From Dysgonomonas sp. (GTDB lineage Bacteria; Bacteroidota; Bacteroidia; Bacteroidales; Dysgonomonadaceae), in NCBI GenBank assembly GCA_030151105.1, contig JASLEN010000179.1, forward strand, positions 1-7,651: DNA of 7,651 nt. Reading direction: 5' to 3'. Position numbers and translations under genes: made by a program. The notes under the pieces were generated by a model. The model had not been told where the DNA came from. It was given only the letters and a program-made list of their open reading frames with translations, and ran no database searches. Within the stretch, counting starts at the first letter, position 1, and each line of letters starts with the position of its first letter. Of this stretch, positions 1 through 7,006 are shown in pieces.

Positions 1-1719
1 AGAGCTAAAAAGTCGAACTATGAAGAATATCTCGAATTCATCAATAGTTATGATATCTCTACTCGAGAAAAATGTATTTTCATATCAGCACTCACTCTCA
101 ATATCTTCCATAGATTCGACACTTTCAAGGTACAAATTCTACTAGAAGCAGCTACATCTGAAATAGAATTAGTGAGAGCTAGAGCAATTGTTGGACTCGT
201 TGTTGTTTTGCAGATGTACGATAACCGATGGTTATTATATCCTGAGCTGCAAAATCGCTTAGATACCTTGTCCGAGAATGAAGATTTCAAAAAAGCTATC
301 CTTAGAGTTATTATTCAACTCATAAGATCCAGAGATACCGAGAGAATCAGCAAAAAACTATCGGAAGAAATCATTCCTCAGATGATGAAATTCAGCAATC
401 GAGCAGGAAAGAAAGTCAGTATGGACGATTTGATGGGTGAAACTGACTTTATGGATAAAAATCCAGAGTGGCAAAAAGAGCTAGAGGAATCTGGACTGAG
501 CAAAAAATTACAAGAGTATTCAGAGTTACAAATGGAAGGTGCAGATGTTTTCCATTCTACATTCTCAAGCTTGAAGTCTTTTCCTTTCTTTTCAGAAATG
601 AGTAATTGGTTTTTGCCATTTGATCGCACTTATTCCGAAATTTCCGAGCTATTTCCTCATGTAGATAAGGACAACTTGCTGAATGTGGCAATTGTAGATT
701 CTGGACATATGTGCAACTCTGACAAGTATTCGTTTAGTCTAAGCCTGTTGCAAATACCTACTAGTCAAAGAGAGATGATGATGACCAAGATGGGAGCTGA
801 ATCGGAGGAGGTGAAAAAAATGCAACAAGATGCAAAAGCGTTGAATCCAACGATTAATGAAGAAGTTATTTCCAATCAATATATTCAAGATCTTTATAGA
901 TTCTACAAGCTGAATCCTAGAAGGGAGAATTTCTTTGATATCTTCAAACTTAGTCTCAATTTTTATGAGAAGAAGGCACTATCTCCATTAATTTCAGATA
1001 GCAATAGTATGCTACAGATTGCAAATTATTGTTTCGATAAAAATAATTTTGAAGTTGCTCTCTCTATTTTCCAACTGATTATAAAAAATGGAAATGACTC
1101 GGATTCTATTTGGCAGAAAATCGGCTATTGTCATCAGATGCTCAATAATAATCAAGAAGCGCTTGATGCTTATCTTCGTTCCGATTTGATAGCCTCTGGA
1201 AAATCGTGGACATTGCGTCGAATTGCTCAATTATATAGAACTCTTAATCAACCTAAAGAGGCTCTGGCTTATTTCAACAAGGCAAAGCAAATTACACCTG
1301 ATAATCTTAGCTTGGAGCTCAATATAGGACACTGTCATCTAGAGTTAGGAGATTACGAAAGTGCTCTAAACTGCTATTTCAAGGTAGAAATGTTGGATTC
1401 TAAGAGTAATAGAGCACATCGCCCCATTGCTTGGACAGCCTTCTTGCTCAAGAAGTACGACATATCACATCAATATTATGACAAGATATTATCAAACAAG
1501 CCAACACTACATGACTATTTGAACATAGGTCATCTAGAGTTAGCAATGAAAAGGGGAGAAAAAGCGCTCGAATATTATAGAGATGCTGCTCTATTGGCTG
1601 ATAATATGGATCATTTTATGGCATTGGTCTTAGAGGATAAAAACACACTCATAACTAATGGCGTGGAAGAAGAAATATTCCCATATCTATTTGATAAAAT
1701 AAAATACATATTAGACTAG
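1..1719 (+). CDS. TPR-repeat protein, 5' end outside the window
   Basis: The reading frame is open from base 1, giving 572 visible residues. A GTG at 172 is in frame, but nothing favours it as the start because coding sequence continues upstream of it without a stop. The C-terminal part (about residues 337-545) reads as six consecutive tetratricopeptide helical pairs, for example the units around DNA 1009-1095, 1108-1200, 1204-1300, 1303-1400, 1420-1500 and 1516-1600, with the usual A-x-Y-x-x-L, G-H/Y-C and EAL-x-x-Y/F patterns. TPRs are protein-protein interaction scaffolds. The N-terminal ~330 residues are helical and charged, with no enzyme motif that I recognise; long proteins of this build occur as hypothetical proteins in Bacteroidales. 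Any signal peptide would lie in the missing N-terminus, so location is unknown. It lies 106 bases upstream of the sugar mutase, with a possible promoter between them, so co-transcription is not assured. The TPR call is firm; the function is unknown. Confidence 0.85.
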   Translation, partial: RAKKSNYEEYLEFINSYDISTREKCIFISALTLNIFHRFDTFKVQILLEAATSEIELVRARAIVGLVVVLQMYDNRWLLYPELQNRLDTLSENEDFKKAILRVIIQLIRSRDTERISKKLSEEIIPQMMKFSNRAGKKVSMDDLMGETDFMDKNPEWQKELEESGLSKKLQEYSELQMEGADVFHSTFSSLKSFPFFSEMSNWFLPFDRTYSEISELFPHVDKDNLLNVAIVDSGHMCNSDKYSFSLSLLQIPTSQREMMMTKMGAESEEVKKMQQDAKALNPTINEEVISNQYIQDLYRFYKLNPRRENFFDIFKLSLNFYEKKALSPLISDSNSMLQIANYCFDKNNFEVALSIFQLIIKNGNDSDSIWQKIGYCHQMLNNNQEALDAYLRSDLIASGKSWTLRRIAQLYRTLNQPKEALAYFNKAKQITPDNLSLELNIGHCHLELGDYESALNCYFKVEMLDSKSNRAHRPIAWTAFLLKKYDISHQYYDKILSNKPTLHDYLNIGHLELAMKRGEKALEYYRDAALLADNMDHFMALVLEDKNTLITNGVEEEIFPYLFDKIKYILD

Positions 1720-1742
1720 ATTTTAAAAAGATATAAAATCTA
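1717..1742 (+). repeat. Inverted repeat overlapping the TPR gene stop codon
   Basis: Nine-base arms tagatttta (1717-1725) and taaaatcta (1734-1742) are perfect complements around an 8-base loop, and the left arm contains the TAG stop codon. The stem is almost all A/T and no T-run follows directly, so it would be at best a weak transcription terminator. In AT-rich DNA such a palindrome may also arise by chance. Confidence 0.35.
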
Positions 1743-1769
1743 AATATAGGCTTTTGCTTATTTCTTTAG

Positions 1770-1777
1770 TATTTTTG
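1770..1777 (+). promoter_or_regulatory. Possible Bacteroidetes -7 element for the sugar mutase
   Basis: TATTTTTG matches the Bacteroidetes -7 consensus TAnnTTTG exactly and lies 48 bases before the ATG at 1826. A TTTTG at 1752-1756 resembles the -33 element but is only 13 bases upstream, closer than the usual ~19-20, so the match is partial. The 5' leader after it is A-rich without a Shine-Dalgarno, as is usual in this phylum. Confidence 0.45.
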
Positions 1778-1825
1778 TTTTAGAGCAAACCGAACATAAA
1801 AATAAAATCAACATAAAGAATTGTT

Positions 1826-3571
1826 ATGGAGAACAAAGAATTAATCTTACAGGTGACAGAGAAAGCACAAGTGTGGCTCTCTGACAAATACGATGCCGAA
1901 ACCAGAAAAGAAGTGCAAGCACTTTTGGACAAAGAAGACAAGACAGACTTGATAGAAGCTTTCTATAAAGATCTTGAATTTGGGACTGGAGGTATGAGAG
2001 GCATCATGGGAGTTGGCACCAATCGTGTAAATGAATACACATTCGGAGCAGCTACACAAGGTTTGTCAAACTATTTATTACAAGAATTTGCATCACTAGA
2101 CCAAATCAAAGTTGTGATTGGTCATGATTGTAGAAATAATAGTAGAAAATTTGCAGAAACAGTAGCACAGATATTCTCGGCAAATGGGATAAAGGCATAT
2201 CTATTTGAAGACCTACGTCCTACTCCCGAAATTTCGTATGCTATCAGAAAATTGGGATGCCAAAGTGGTGTAATAATTACAGCATCACACAATCCTAAAA
2301 TATACAATGGATATAAAGCATACTGGAATGATGGTGCACAAGTATTAGCTCCACATGACAGAAACATTATTGCTGAAGTAAATAGAGTAAGTGTTGATGA
2401 CATCAAATTTAAGGGAGATGATTCTCTGATCGAAATCCTAGGTAAGGATATGGATAAGCAATACATCAATGATGTGGTAGGTCTTATGCTATCTAAGGAC
2501 GCTGTAAAAAGACAAAGCGATATTGGTATTGTTTATACTCCTATACATGGTACAGGTATTAAATTGATCCCTGACACATTAAAAGCTGCAGGATTTACAA
2601 ACATCATTAATGTACCAGAACAAGATGTAACTAGTGGAGAGTTTCCAACAGTAGTATCGCCAAATCCTGAAGAGCCAGCAGCAATGAAAATGGCTGTTGA
2701 TAAAGCTATTGCAACAAATGCAGAAATAGCTGTGGGTACAGACCCCGATGCTGATAGATTCGGTATAGCAGTAAAAGATAATCATGGTAAGTTTATTCTA
2801 TTGAACGGAAACCAAACTATGCTTGTTTTGCTCAACTATATCTTGAAACGCAAAAAAGAACTTGGTCAACTTACTGGTAACGAATATATGGTACGCACTA
2901 TTGTTACCACAGAGCTAGCTCAAACTCTAGTAGAGAAAAATGGAGTTGAGATGTTTGAGTGCTATACTGGTTTCAAATGGATTGCAGGTGTGATTCGTGA
3001 ACTAGAAGGAAAGCGTAAATATATTGGAGGTGGAGAAGAAAGCTTTGGATTTATGGCTCAAGACTTTGTAAGAGACAAAGACTCTGTATCAGCAACACTA
3101 CTTACTGCCGAAATGGCTGCGTGGGCAAAAGATCAAGGCAAGAGTATCTTCCAATTGCTACAAGAACTATATGTAGAATATGGCTTCTCGAAAGAAAAAG
3201 GAATTTCTTTGGTAAGAGAAGGACGTACTGGAGCTCAAGAGATAGAAGCTATAATGAAGAAATTTAGAGAAAACCCTCCTGCCGAAATTGCTGGATCTAA
3301 GGTTATTCTAATTAAAGACTTTGCAACGTTGAAAGCTAAAGATCTAGTAAGAGGCGAAGAATCTACACTAAAAATGCCAACTACAGCTAATGTATTACAA
3401 TATTATACAGAAGACAAATCTAAAATTTCTATCCGTCCTTCGGGAACAGAACCTAAGATTAAATTCTATCTAGAAGTAAGAGGAAAATTAGATTCTATAG
3501 CTGACTATGATGCAACTGATGCAAAAGCAGCAGAAAAATTAAATCAAATTTGTAAAGAATTAGGTATCTAA
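1826..3571 (+). CDS. Phospho-sugar mutase (phosphoglucomutase/phosphomannomutase, PGM2-like)
   Basis: Complete 581-residue cytoplasmic enzyme of the alpha-D-phosphohexomutase superfamily, which interconverts hexose 1- and 6-phosphates through a phosphoserine and a bisphosphorylated intermediate. All four signature regions are visible in order: the catalytic loop TASHNP (residues 152-157) with the phosphorylatable Ser154; the Mg2+ loop DPDADR (306-311) with Asp306, Asp308 and Asp310; the sugar-specificity loop GGGEESFGF (401-409); and the phosphate-binding loop RPSGTEPK (537-544). An N-terminal FGTGGMRGIMG segment (52-62) is typical of the long PGM2/PgcA-like branch, and ~580 residues fits that branch rather than the ~450-residue bacterial PMM/GlmM type. 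The likely role is linking glycolysis to glucose-1-P for glycogen and surface-sugar synthesis. Glucose versus mannose preference cannot be read from sequence here. The ATG at 1826 has an A-rich leader without Shine-Dalgarno. It is followed by a strong terminator, so it ends its transcription unit. Confidence 0.95.
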   Translation: MENKELILQVTEKAQVWLSDKYDAETRKEVQALLDKEDKTDLIEAFYKDLEFGTGGMRGIMGVGTNRVNEYTFGAATQGLSNYLLQEFASLDQIKVVIGHDCRNNSRKFAETVAQIFSANGIKAYLFEDLRPTPEISYAIRKLGCQSGVIITASHNPKIYNGYKAYWNDGAQVLAPHDRNIIAEVNRVSVDDIKFKGDDSLIEILGKDMDKQYINDVVGLMLSKDAVKRQSDIGIVYTPIHGTGIKLIPDTLKAAGFTNIINVPEQDVTSGEFPTVVSPNPEEPAAMKMAVDKAIATNAEIAVGTDPDADRFGIAVKDNHGKFILLNGNQTMLVLLNYILKRKKELGQLTGNEYMVRTIVTTELAQTLVEKNGVEMFECYTGFKWIAGVIRELEGKRKYIGGGEESFGFMAQDFVRDKDSVSATLLTAEMAAWAKDQGKSIFQLLQELYVEYGFSKEKGISLVREGRTGAQEIEAIMKKFRENPPAEIAGSKVILIKDFATLKAKDLVRGEESTLKMPTTANVLQYYTEDKSKISIRPSGTEPKIKFYLEVRGKLDSIADYDATDAKAAEKLNQICKELGI

Positions 3572-3597
3572 ATCTCCTTTTTTGAATGATTAATTAG

Positions 3598-3631
3598 AAG
3601 AGTTGGTTTATGATAAACCAACTCTTTTTTT
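3598..3631 (+). terminator. Intrinsic terminator after the sugar mutase
   Basis: Perfect 12-base arms agagttggttta (3599-3610) and taaaccaactct (3614-3625) flank a 3-base loop, extended by one more A-T pair at 3598/3626. The 3' arm ends in a run of seven T (3625-3631). It starts 27 bases after the stop of the mutase gene. This is the classic stem plus U-tract of a factor-independent terminator and separates the mutase from the efflux operon. Confidence 0.9.
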
Positions 3632-3633
3632 GT

Positions 3634-3664
3634 CCAAAAAGTTAACAAAATAGTTAATTTTTGG
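3634..3664. repeat. Imperfect inverted repeat just after the terminator
   Basis: Left arm ccaaaaagttaac (3634-3646) and right arm gttaatttttgg (3653-3664) pair over 12 bases with one bulged G at 3641 and a 6-base loop. It begins three bases after the terminator T-run. It could be a second back-up hairpin or a protein-binding palindrome; no T-run follows on the plus strand. Confidence 0.5.
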
Positions 3665-3848
3665 AATAATGAACAAATCTGACTATTCATATTGAGAACT
3701 ATTTTTCTCGTGGAAACACTAAAATAACACCGTATTGATTAAAAACAGAATCGACTAAATTTTAACATTAAGCGCGACTCACATTGGGCACAACGACTCT
3801 AGGTCAGACTACAAAAATAGGAAAAGATACAAAATATGCTATACAACA

Positions 3849-3862
3849 CAAGATTGTAAAAA
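3849..3862 (+). repeat. Direct repeat copy 1 (partner at 3988-4001)
   Basis: The 14-base word caagattgtaaaaa occurs here and again at 3988-4001, where it forms codons 2-5 and part of codon 6 of the MarR gene, 139 bases downstream. This copy also sits within a small hairpin, aagatt (3850-3855) / aatctt (3861-3866). It may be a relic of a short duplication or a shared binding word; chance is possible in AT-rich DNA. Confidence 0.45.
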
Positions 3863-3891
3863 TCTTAAATTGAATAGCCACTCCAATAAAT

Positions 3892-3912
3892 AATGTTAAA
3901 GACGATAACATT
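3892..3912. promoter_or_regulatory. Inverted repeat upstream of the efflux operon, possible operator
   Basis: Perfect 7-base arms aatgtta (3892-3898) and taacatt (3906-3912) with a 7-base spacer, about 40 bases upstream of the probable -7 element. MarR-family dimers commonly bind AT-rich palindromes of about this size in their own promoter region, so this is a candidate operator. The position, upstream of rather than over the core promoter, is less usual for simple repression. The assignment is inference. Confidence 0.35.
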
Positions 3913-3948
3913 TCTGATAGTAAATTTCCTTATTATATGTACACTTAC

Positions 3949-3956
3949 TATATTTG
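3949..3956 (+). promoter_or_regulatory. Probable Bacteroidetes -7 element of the marR-efflux operon
   Basis: TATATTTG matches TAnnTTTG exactly and lies 28 bases before the MarR ATG, which would give a leader of roughly 20 bases. No clear TTTG -33 element is found 18-20 bases upstream (3926-3930 reads ttcct), which suggests a weak or activator-dependent promoter. Confidence 0.55.
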
Positions 3957-3984
3957 TATTGTATTATCGAAAGTAAAGTAATAG

Positions 3985-4461
3985 ATGCAAGATTGTAAAA
4001 ACGAAATAAGAAAACCTAATGAGGATGACTTAGGATTCCTTTTATGGAAGATTATGAAACTCTGGCAACGTGAACGCCAAAAATATTTGGATCAGTTCAA
4101 CACCACAGTTTCTCAACTTGAGCTCCTAGCTGGAATATATTTTTTAGAGGAACAAGAAGGAGAGGTGACGCAAATACTTCTATCGCAAGAAACAGGTATA
4201 GATCCGATGACCACTTCTACTATTCTTCGAAATCTAGAAAAGAAAACCCTAGTGAGTAGGCGTCCTAGCAAAACGGACACCCGAGCCCGATCAGTTGTTT
4301 TAACTGACGATGGAAACAAACTATTGCAAACTGCAATTGGAAAGATGAAAGAAGTTCAAGAAGAAGTTCTTGAAAAAATTAATAAACAATTAATAATAGA
4401 TGAGTTGAAGAAACTTCTCTACGAATTAGAAAACAAAACAACTAACGAAAATAATAGGTAA
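3985..4461 (+). CDS. MarR-family transcriptional regulator
   Basis: Complete 158-residue winged-helix regulator, the usual MarR length. The dimerising N-terminal helix contains WKIMKLWQRERQKYL (21-35). The helix-turn-helix covers about residues 59-88, with the recognition helix around DPMTTSTILRNLEKK (73-87). The wing carries the family signature D-x-R-x-x-x-V-x-LT-x-x-G (Asp98, Arg100, Val104, Leu106, Gly110). MarR proteins act as cytoplasmic dimers, are typically repressors, and release DNA on binding phenolic or other small ligands. As the first gene of the unit, 7 bases ahead of the membrane fusion protein, it most likely controls the efflux genes and itself; ligand and sign of control are unknown. 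The ATG at 3985 is preferred because a -7 element lies 28 bases upstream. Codons 2-6 repeat a 14-base word found at 3849. Confidence 0.9.
   Translation: MQDCKNEIRKPNEDDLGFLLWKIMKLWQRERQKYLDQFNTTVSQLELLAGIYFLEEQEGEVTQILLSQETGIDPMTTSTILRNLEKKTLVSRRPSKTDTRARSVVLTDDGNKLLQTAIGKMKEVQEEVLEKINKQLIIDELKKLLYELENKTTNENNR
3988..4001 (+). repeat. Direct repeat copy 2, inside the MarR start region
   Basis: Second copy of caagattgtaaaaa (first at 3849-3862). Here it is coding sequence immediately after the ATG. Bases flanking the two copies do not match, so the shared segment is short. Confidence 0.45.
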
Positions 4462-4468
4462 AAAAGGT

Positions 4469-5569
4469 ATGAAATTTAGAAGAATTATTCTTGGAGCAGT
4501 TGCTCTATCGGTATTCGTTTCTTGTGGATCAAAACAAGACGAGAAGCAAACTGAAGTTCCTGAATATCCAACAACTGTAATACAAACACAAAACACTGTG
4601 CTTGAATCATCTTTCCCAGCTAACATTAAGGGACAAGAAGATATTGAGATAAGACCTCGTATAGATGGGTTTATCAAAGAAATGTATGTGGATGAAGGTT
4701 CTACTGTAAAAAAAGGACAAAGATTGTTCCTTATAGATTCTCCTAGTTCTGAGCAAGGTATCCGAACTGCAACAGCAGCTGTGGAATCGGCAGCTGCACA
4801 AGTGGGTACAGCAAAATTGAACGTGGAAAGAATTGCACCACTAGCAGCAGAAGGTATTGTAAGTCAAGTGCAATTAGAAACTTACAAAAATGCACTAGAA
4901 GTTGCTCAATCAGCTCTAGCACAAGCAAAAGCACAAGAGTACAATGCTAGATCAGTAAAAGAGTGGACTGTGGTTACTAGCCCTGTAGATGGAATTGTAG
5001 GAAATATTCCTTACCGTTTAGGAAGCTTGGTAAACAGCCAAAATGTATTGACAACTGTAGCTAACACTAAGGAAGTATATGTGTACTTCTCGATCAACGA
5101 AATAATGTTGATGGATCTACTTGCAGGTTTGAATGGAAACACTCAAAAAGAGAAAATTGCAAACATGCCAGAAGTTGAGTTAAGATTGAAAAATGGTTCA
5201 TCATATACTCACAAAGGTAAAATTAGCACTATCGAAGGACAAGTAAATAGAGCAACGGGAACTACCCTACTTAGAGCTAACTTCCCTAATCCAGAAGGAT
5301 TATTAAGAAGTGGTTTTATGGGTACAGTTGTGATTCCTTCTACGGTAGAGAATGCAATTGTGATTCCTCAAAAAAGTACTTATCCACAACAAAACAAGAA
5401 CCTAGCTTATGTTGTGAAAGGAGATTCTGTGGTATCAACACTTATTGAAGTAGTTCCAACTCCTGATGGAAAAAATTATGTTGTAAATAGTGGATTGTCA
5501 GTAGGTGATAGAATTGTAGCTGATGGACTTGTTTCACTAAGAGATGGGATGAAAATTAAAGCAAACTAA
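4469..5569 (+). CDS. RND efflux membrane fusion protein (AcrA/HlyD-type lipoprotein)
   Basis: Complete 366-residue periplasmic adaptor that links an inner-membrane RND pump to an outer-membrane channel. The N-terminus MKFRRIILGAVALSVFVSC is a lipoprotein signal with Cys19 as the lipidation site; Phe at -3 departs slightly from the classic lipobox. The residues after it (GSKQDE) are charged. The first half of the lipoyl/barrel-sandwich domain lies around 58-90 (RPRIDGFIKEMYVDEGSTVKKG), the alpha-helical hairpin at about 95-163 is rich in Ala, Gln and Glu, and the lipoyl domain closes at about 167-200 (TSPVDGIVGN). The beta-barrel follows (about 201-290, with LLRSGFMGTVVIP near 278-290), then the membrane-proximal region to the end. 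It lies 7 bases after marR and 39 bases before the permease, clearly one operon. The A/G-rich aaaaaggt before the ATG is too close to be a standard Shine-Dalgarno. The family assignment is firm; the transported substrates are unknown. Confidence 0.93.
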   Translation: MKFRRIILGAVALSVFVSCGSKQDEKQTEVPEYPTTVIQTQNTVLESSFPANIKGQEDIEIRPRIDGFIKEMYVDEGSTVKKGQRLFLIDSPSSEQGIRTATAAVESAAAQVGTAKLNVERIAPLAAEGIVSQVQLETYKNALEVAQSALAQAKAQEYNARSVKEWTVVTSPVDGIVGNIPYRLGSLVNSQNVLTTVANTKEVYVYFSINEIMLMDLLAGLNGNTQKEKIANMPEVELRLKNGSSYTHKGKISTIEGQVNRATGTTLLRANFPNPEGLLRSGFMGTVVIPSTVENAIVIPQKSTYPQQNKNLAYVVKGDSVVSTLIEVVPTPDGKNYVVNSGLSVGDRIVADGLVSLRDGMKIKAN

Positions 5570-5608
5570 TTTCAGAAGTTTGCATAAAACGAAATAAAAT
5601 AAACAACG

Positions 5609-7006
5609 ATGTTAAAAACATTTATAGAAAGACCAGTATTATCTACTGTAATATCTATTGTTATTGTTGTACTTGGTATCATCGGTCTAGCAACCCTACC
5701 AGTAGAACAATATCCAGATGTGGCTCCGCCTACAGTAGTAGTAAGTACGACATATCCAGGGGCTAATGCTGCTGTGGTTTTGAATACTGTTATTATTCCT
5801 ATTGAGGAACAAATAAATGGTGTGGAAGGGATGATGTATATGGAATCTACAGCAGGAAACGATGGTAGAGCCGAAATACGTGTTTACTTTCACCAAGGAA
5901 CTAACCCTGACATTGCAGCAGTAAACGTGCAAAACTTGGCAGCACGTGCCAATCCATTGCTTCCTGCGGAAGTGCTTCAACAAGGAGTTATAGTTCAAAA
6001 ACAACAAAATAGTACCATTCTAGGATTAACGATTTCAACGAGTAATGATATCTACGATGGAGAGTTTATTCAAAACTATGCAAATATCAACATTCTACCA
6101 CAAGTCAAACGTGTGTATGGTGTAGGTAATGCACAGATTTATGGAGCTCGAGATTACTCGATGCGTGTATGGTTGAATCCAGAAGCAATGGCAACTTACA
6201 AAATTTCGGTAGGTGAAGTTTTGCAAGCACTACAAGATCAAAGTATAGAAGCTGCTCCAGGAGAGTTAGGTGCTAATAGTGACCAAAGTTTCCAATATAC
6301 ATTAAAGTATAAAGGTAAATATACAACTGAAGAGCAATTCCAAGATGTAATTCTTAGATCTCAAAATGGACATGTATTGCTACTTAAAGATGTGGCAAAT
6401 GTAGAATTAGGATCACTAAGTTATACGGTGAATTCGACTGTTAATGGAACCGATGAATCTGTCTTCTGTGCCATTTCTCAGATTGCAGGATCAAATGCTT
6501 CGCAAGTAATCAACGACGTAAAAGTTGTACTTGATGAAGCACAAAAAACGATGCCTGAGGGAATTAACATTACATACATGATGGACTCGTCGGAGTTCTT
6601 GAATGCATCTATCAAAAAAGTAAGAAGTACGCTATTTGAAGCATTCTTACTCGTATTCTTGGTGGTATATATTTTCCTTCAAGATTTGCGTTCAACAATT
6701 ATTCCTGCTATTGCAATTCCAGTATCTATTATTGGTACATTCTTCTTCATGCTCATCCTTGGGTTCTCCATCAACATGATCACCCTGTTTGCCCTCATTC
6801 TGGCCATTGGGATTGTGGTGGACGATGCCATTGTAGTTGTGGAAGCAGTAAAAGCCCAGCTAGAGTCCGGGATAACGAGTTCCAAAGAGGCAACTATCAT
6901 AGCGATGAAGGAGATTGCTCCAGCTATTGTGTCTATTACATTGGTTATGGCTGCTGATAGAAGGGCGCGCGATAATGGGTCTCTGGGTTTGAGATCTCAC
7001 GATTAA
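5609..7006 (+). CDS. RND multidrug efflux permease (AcrB/HAE1 family), truncated by a chimeric junction
   Basis: Proton-driven inner-membrane pump subunit that partners the preceding membrane fusion protein. Full-length relatives have about 1040 residues; here only 449 are genuine (to 6955), and the last 16 residues to the stop at 7006 (DRRARDNGS...) are translated from foreign sequence. The N-terminus MLKTFIERPVLSTVISIVIVVLGI is TM1 with the family F-I-x-R-P-V signature. Residues ~31-335 form the first periplasmic porter half, with QYPDVAPPTV and the YPGA motif. TM2 (~338-357), TM3 (~363-385) and TM4 (~390-412) follow. TM4 holds GIVVDDAIVVVEAV with the Asp405-Asp406 proton-relay pair, equivalent to E. 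coli AcrB Asp407/408. The protein breaks in TM5 after ITLVMAA, where relatives continue with V-F-x-P-V. A G+C-rich patch with different codon use covers about 6750-6880. A functional pump cannot be made from this version. Confidence 0.9.
   Translation: MLKTFIERPVLSTVISIVIVVLGIIGLATLPVEQYPDVAPPTVVVSTTYPGANAAVVLNTVIIPIEEQINGVEGMMYMESTAGNDGRAEIRVYFHQGTNPDIAAVNVQNLAARANPLLPAEVLQQGVIVQKQQNSTILGLTISTSNDIYDGEFIQNYANINILPQVKRVYGVGNAQIYGARDYSMRVWLNPEAMATYKISVGEVLQALQDQSIEAAPGELGANSDQSFQYTLKYKGKYTTEEQFQDVILRSQNGHVLLLKDVANVELGSLSYTVNSTVNGTDESVFCAISQIAGSNASQVINDVKVVLDEAQKTMPEGINITYMMDSSEFLNASIKKVRSTLFEAFLLVFLVVYIFLQDLRSTIIPAIAIPVSIIGTFFFMLILGFSINMITLFALILAIGIVVDDAIVVVEAVKAQLESGITSSKEATIIAMKEIAPAIVSITLVMAADRRARDNGSLGLRSHD

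Larger units (their letters stand above)
3572..3984. other. Gene-free region between the mutase and the efflux operon
   Basis: No credible ORF on either strand: the ATGs at about 3669 and 3837 reach stops within ten codons. The stretch contains, in order, an intrinsic terminator, a second imperfect hairpin, a locally G+C-richer patch (about 3772-3808, not recognisable as a tRNA or known RNA), one copy of a 14-base direct repeat, a 7-base-arm inverted repeat and a -7 promoter element. The rest is AT-rich and shows nothing that I can assign. Confidence 0.7.

Noticed and set aside
172..174. GTG as start of the TPR gene
   Set aside because: The same frame is open back to base 1 with plausible coding sequence, so the gene is cut by the window edge.
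2122..2469. 115-residue minus-strand ORF within the sugar mutase
   Set aside because: It is the antisense shadow of a strongly conserved enzyme region containing the TASHNP loop; no recognisable protein or start signal.
3765..3815. tRNA or known small RNA gene
   Set aside because: No cloverleaf, no T-loop-like GTTCGANTC and no recognisable riboswitch core could be found by eye.
6956..7006. Natural C-terminal tail of a short RND permease
   Set aside because: The tail DRRARDNGSLGLRSHD is just recQ DNA read on the wrong strand; RND pumps need about 1040 residues and the break falls inside a membrane helix.
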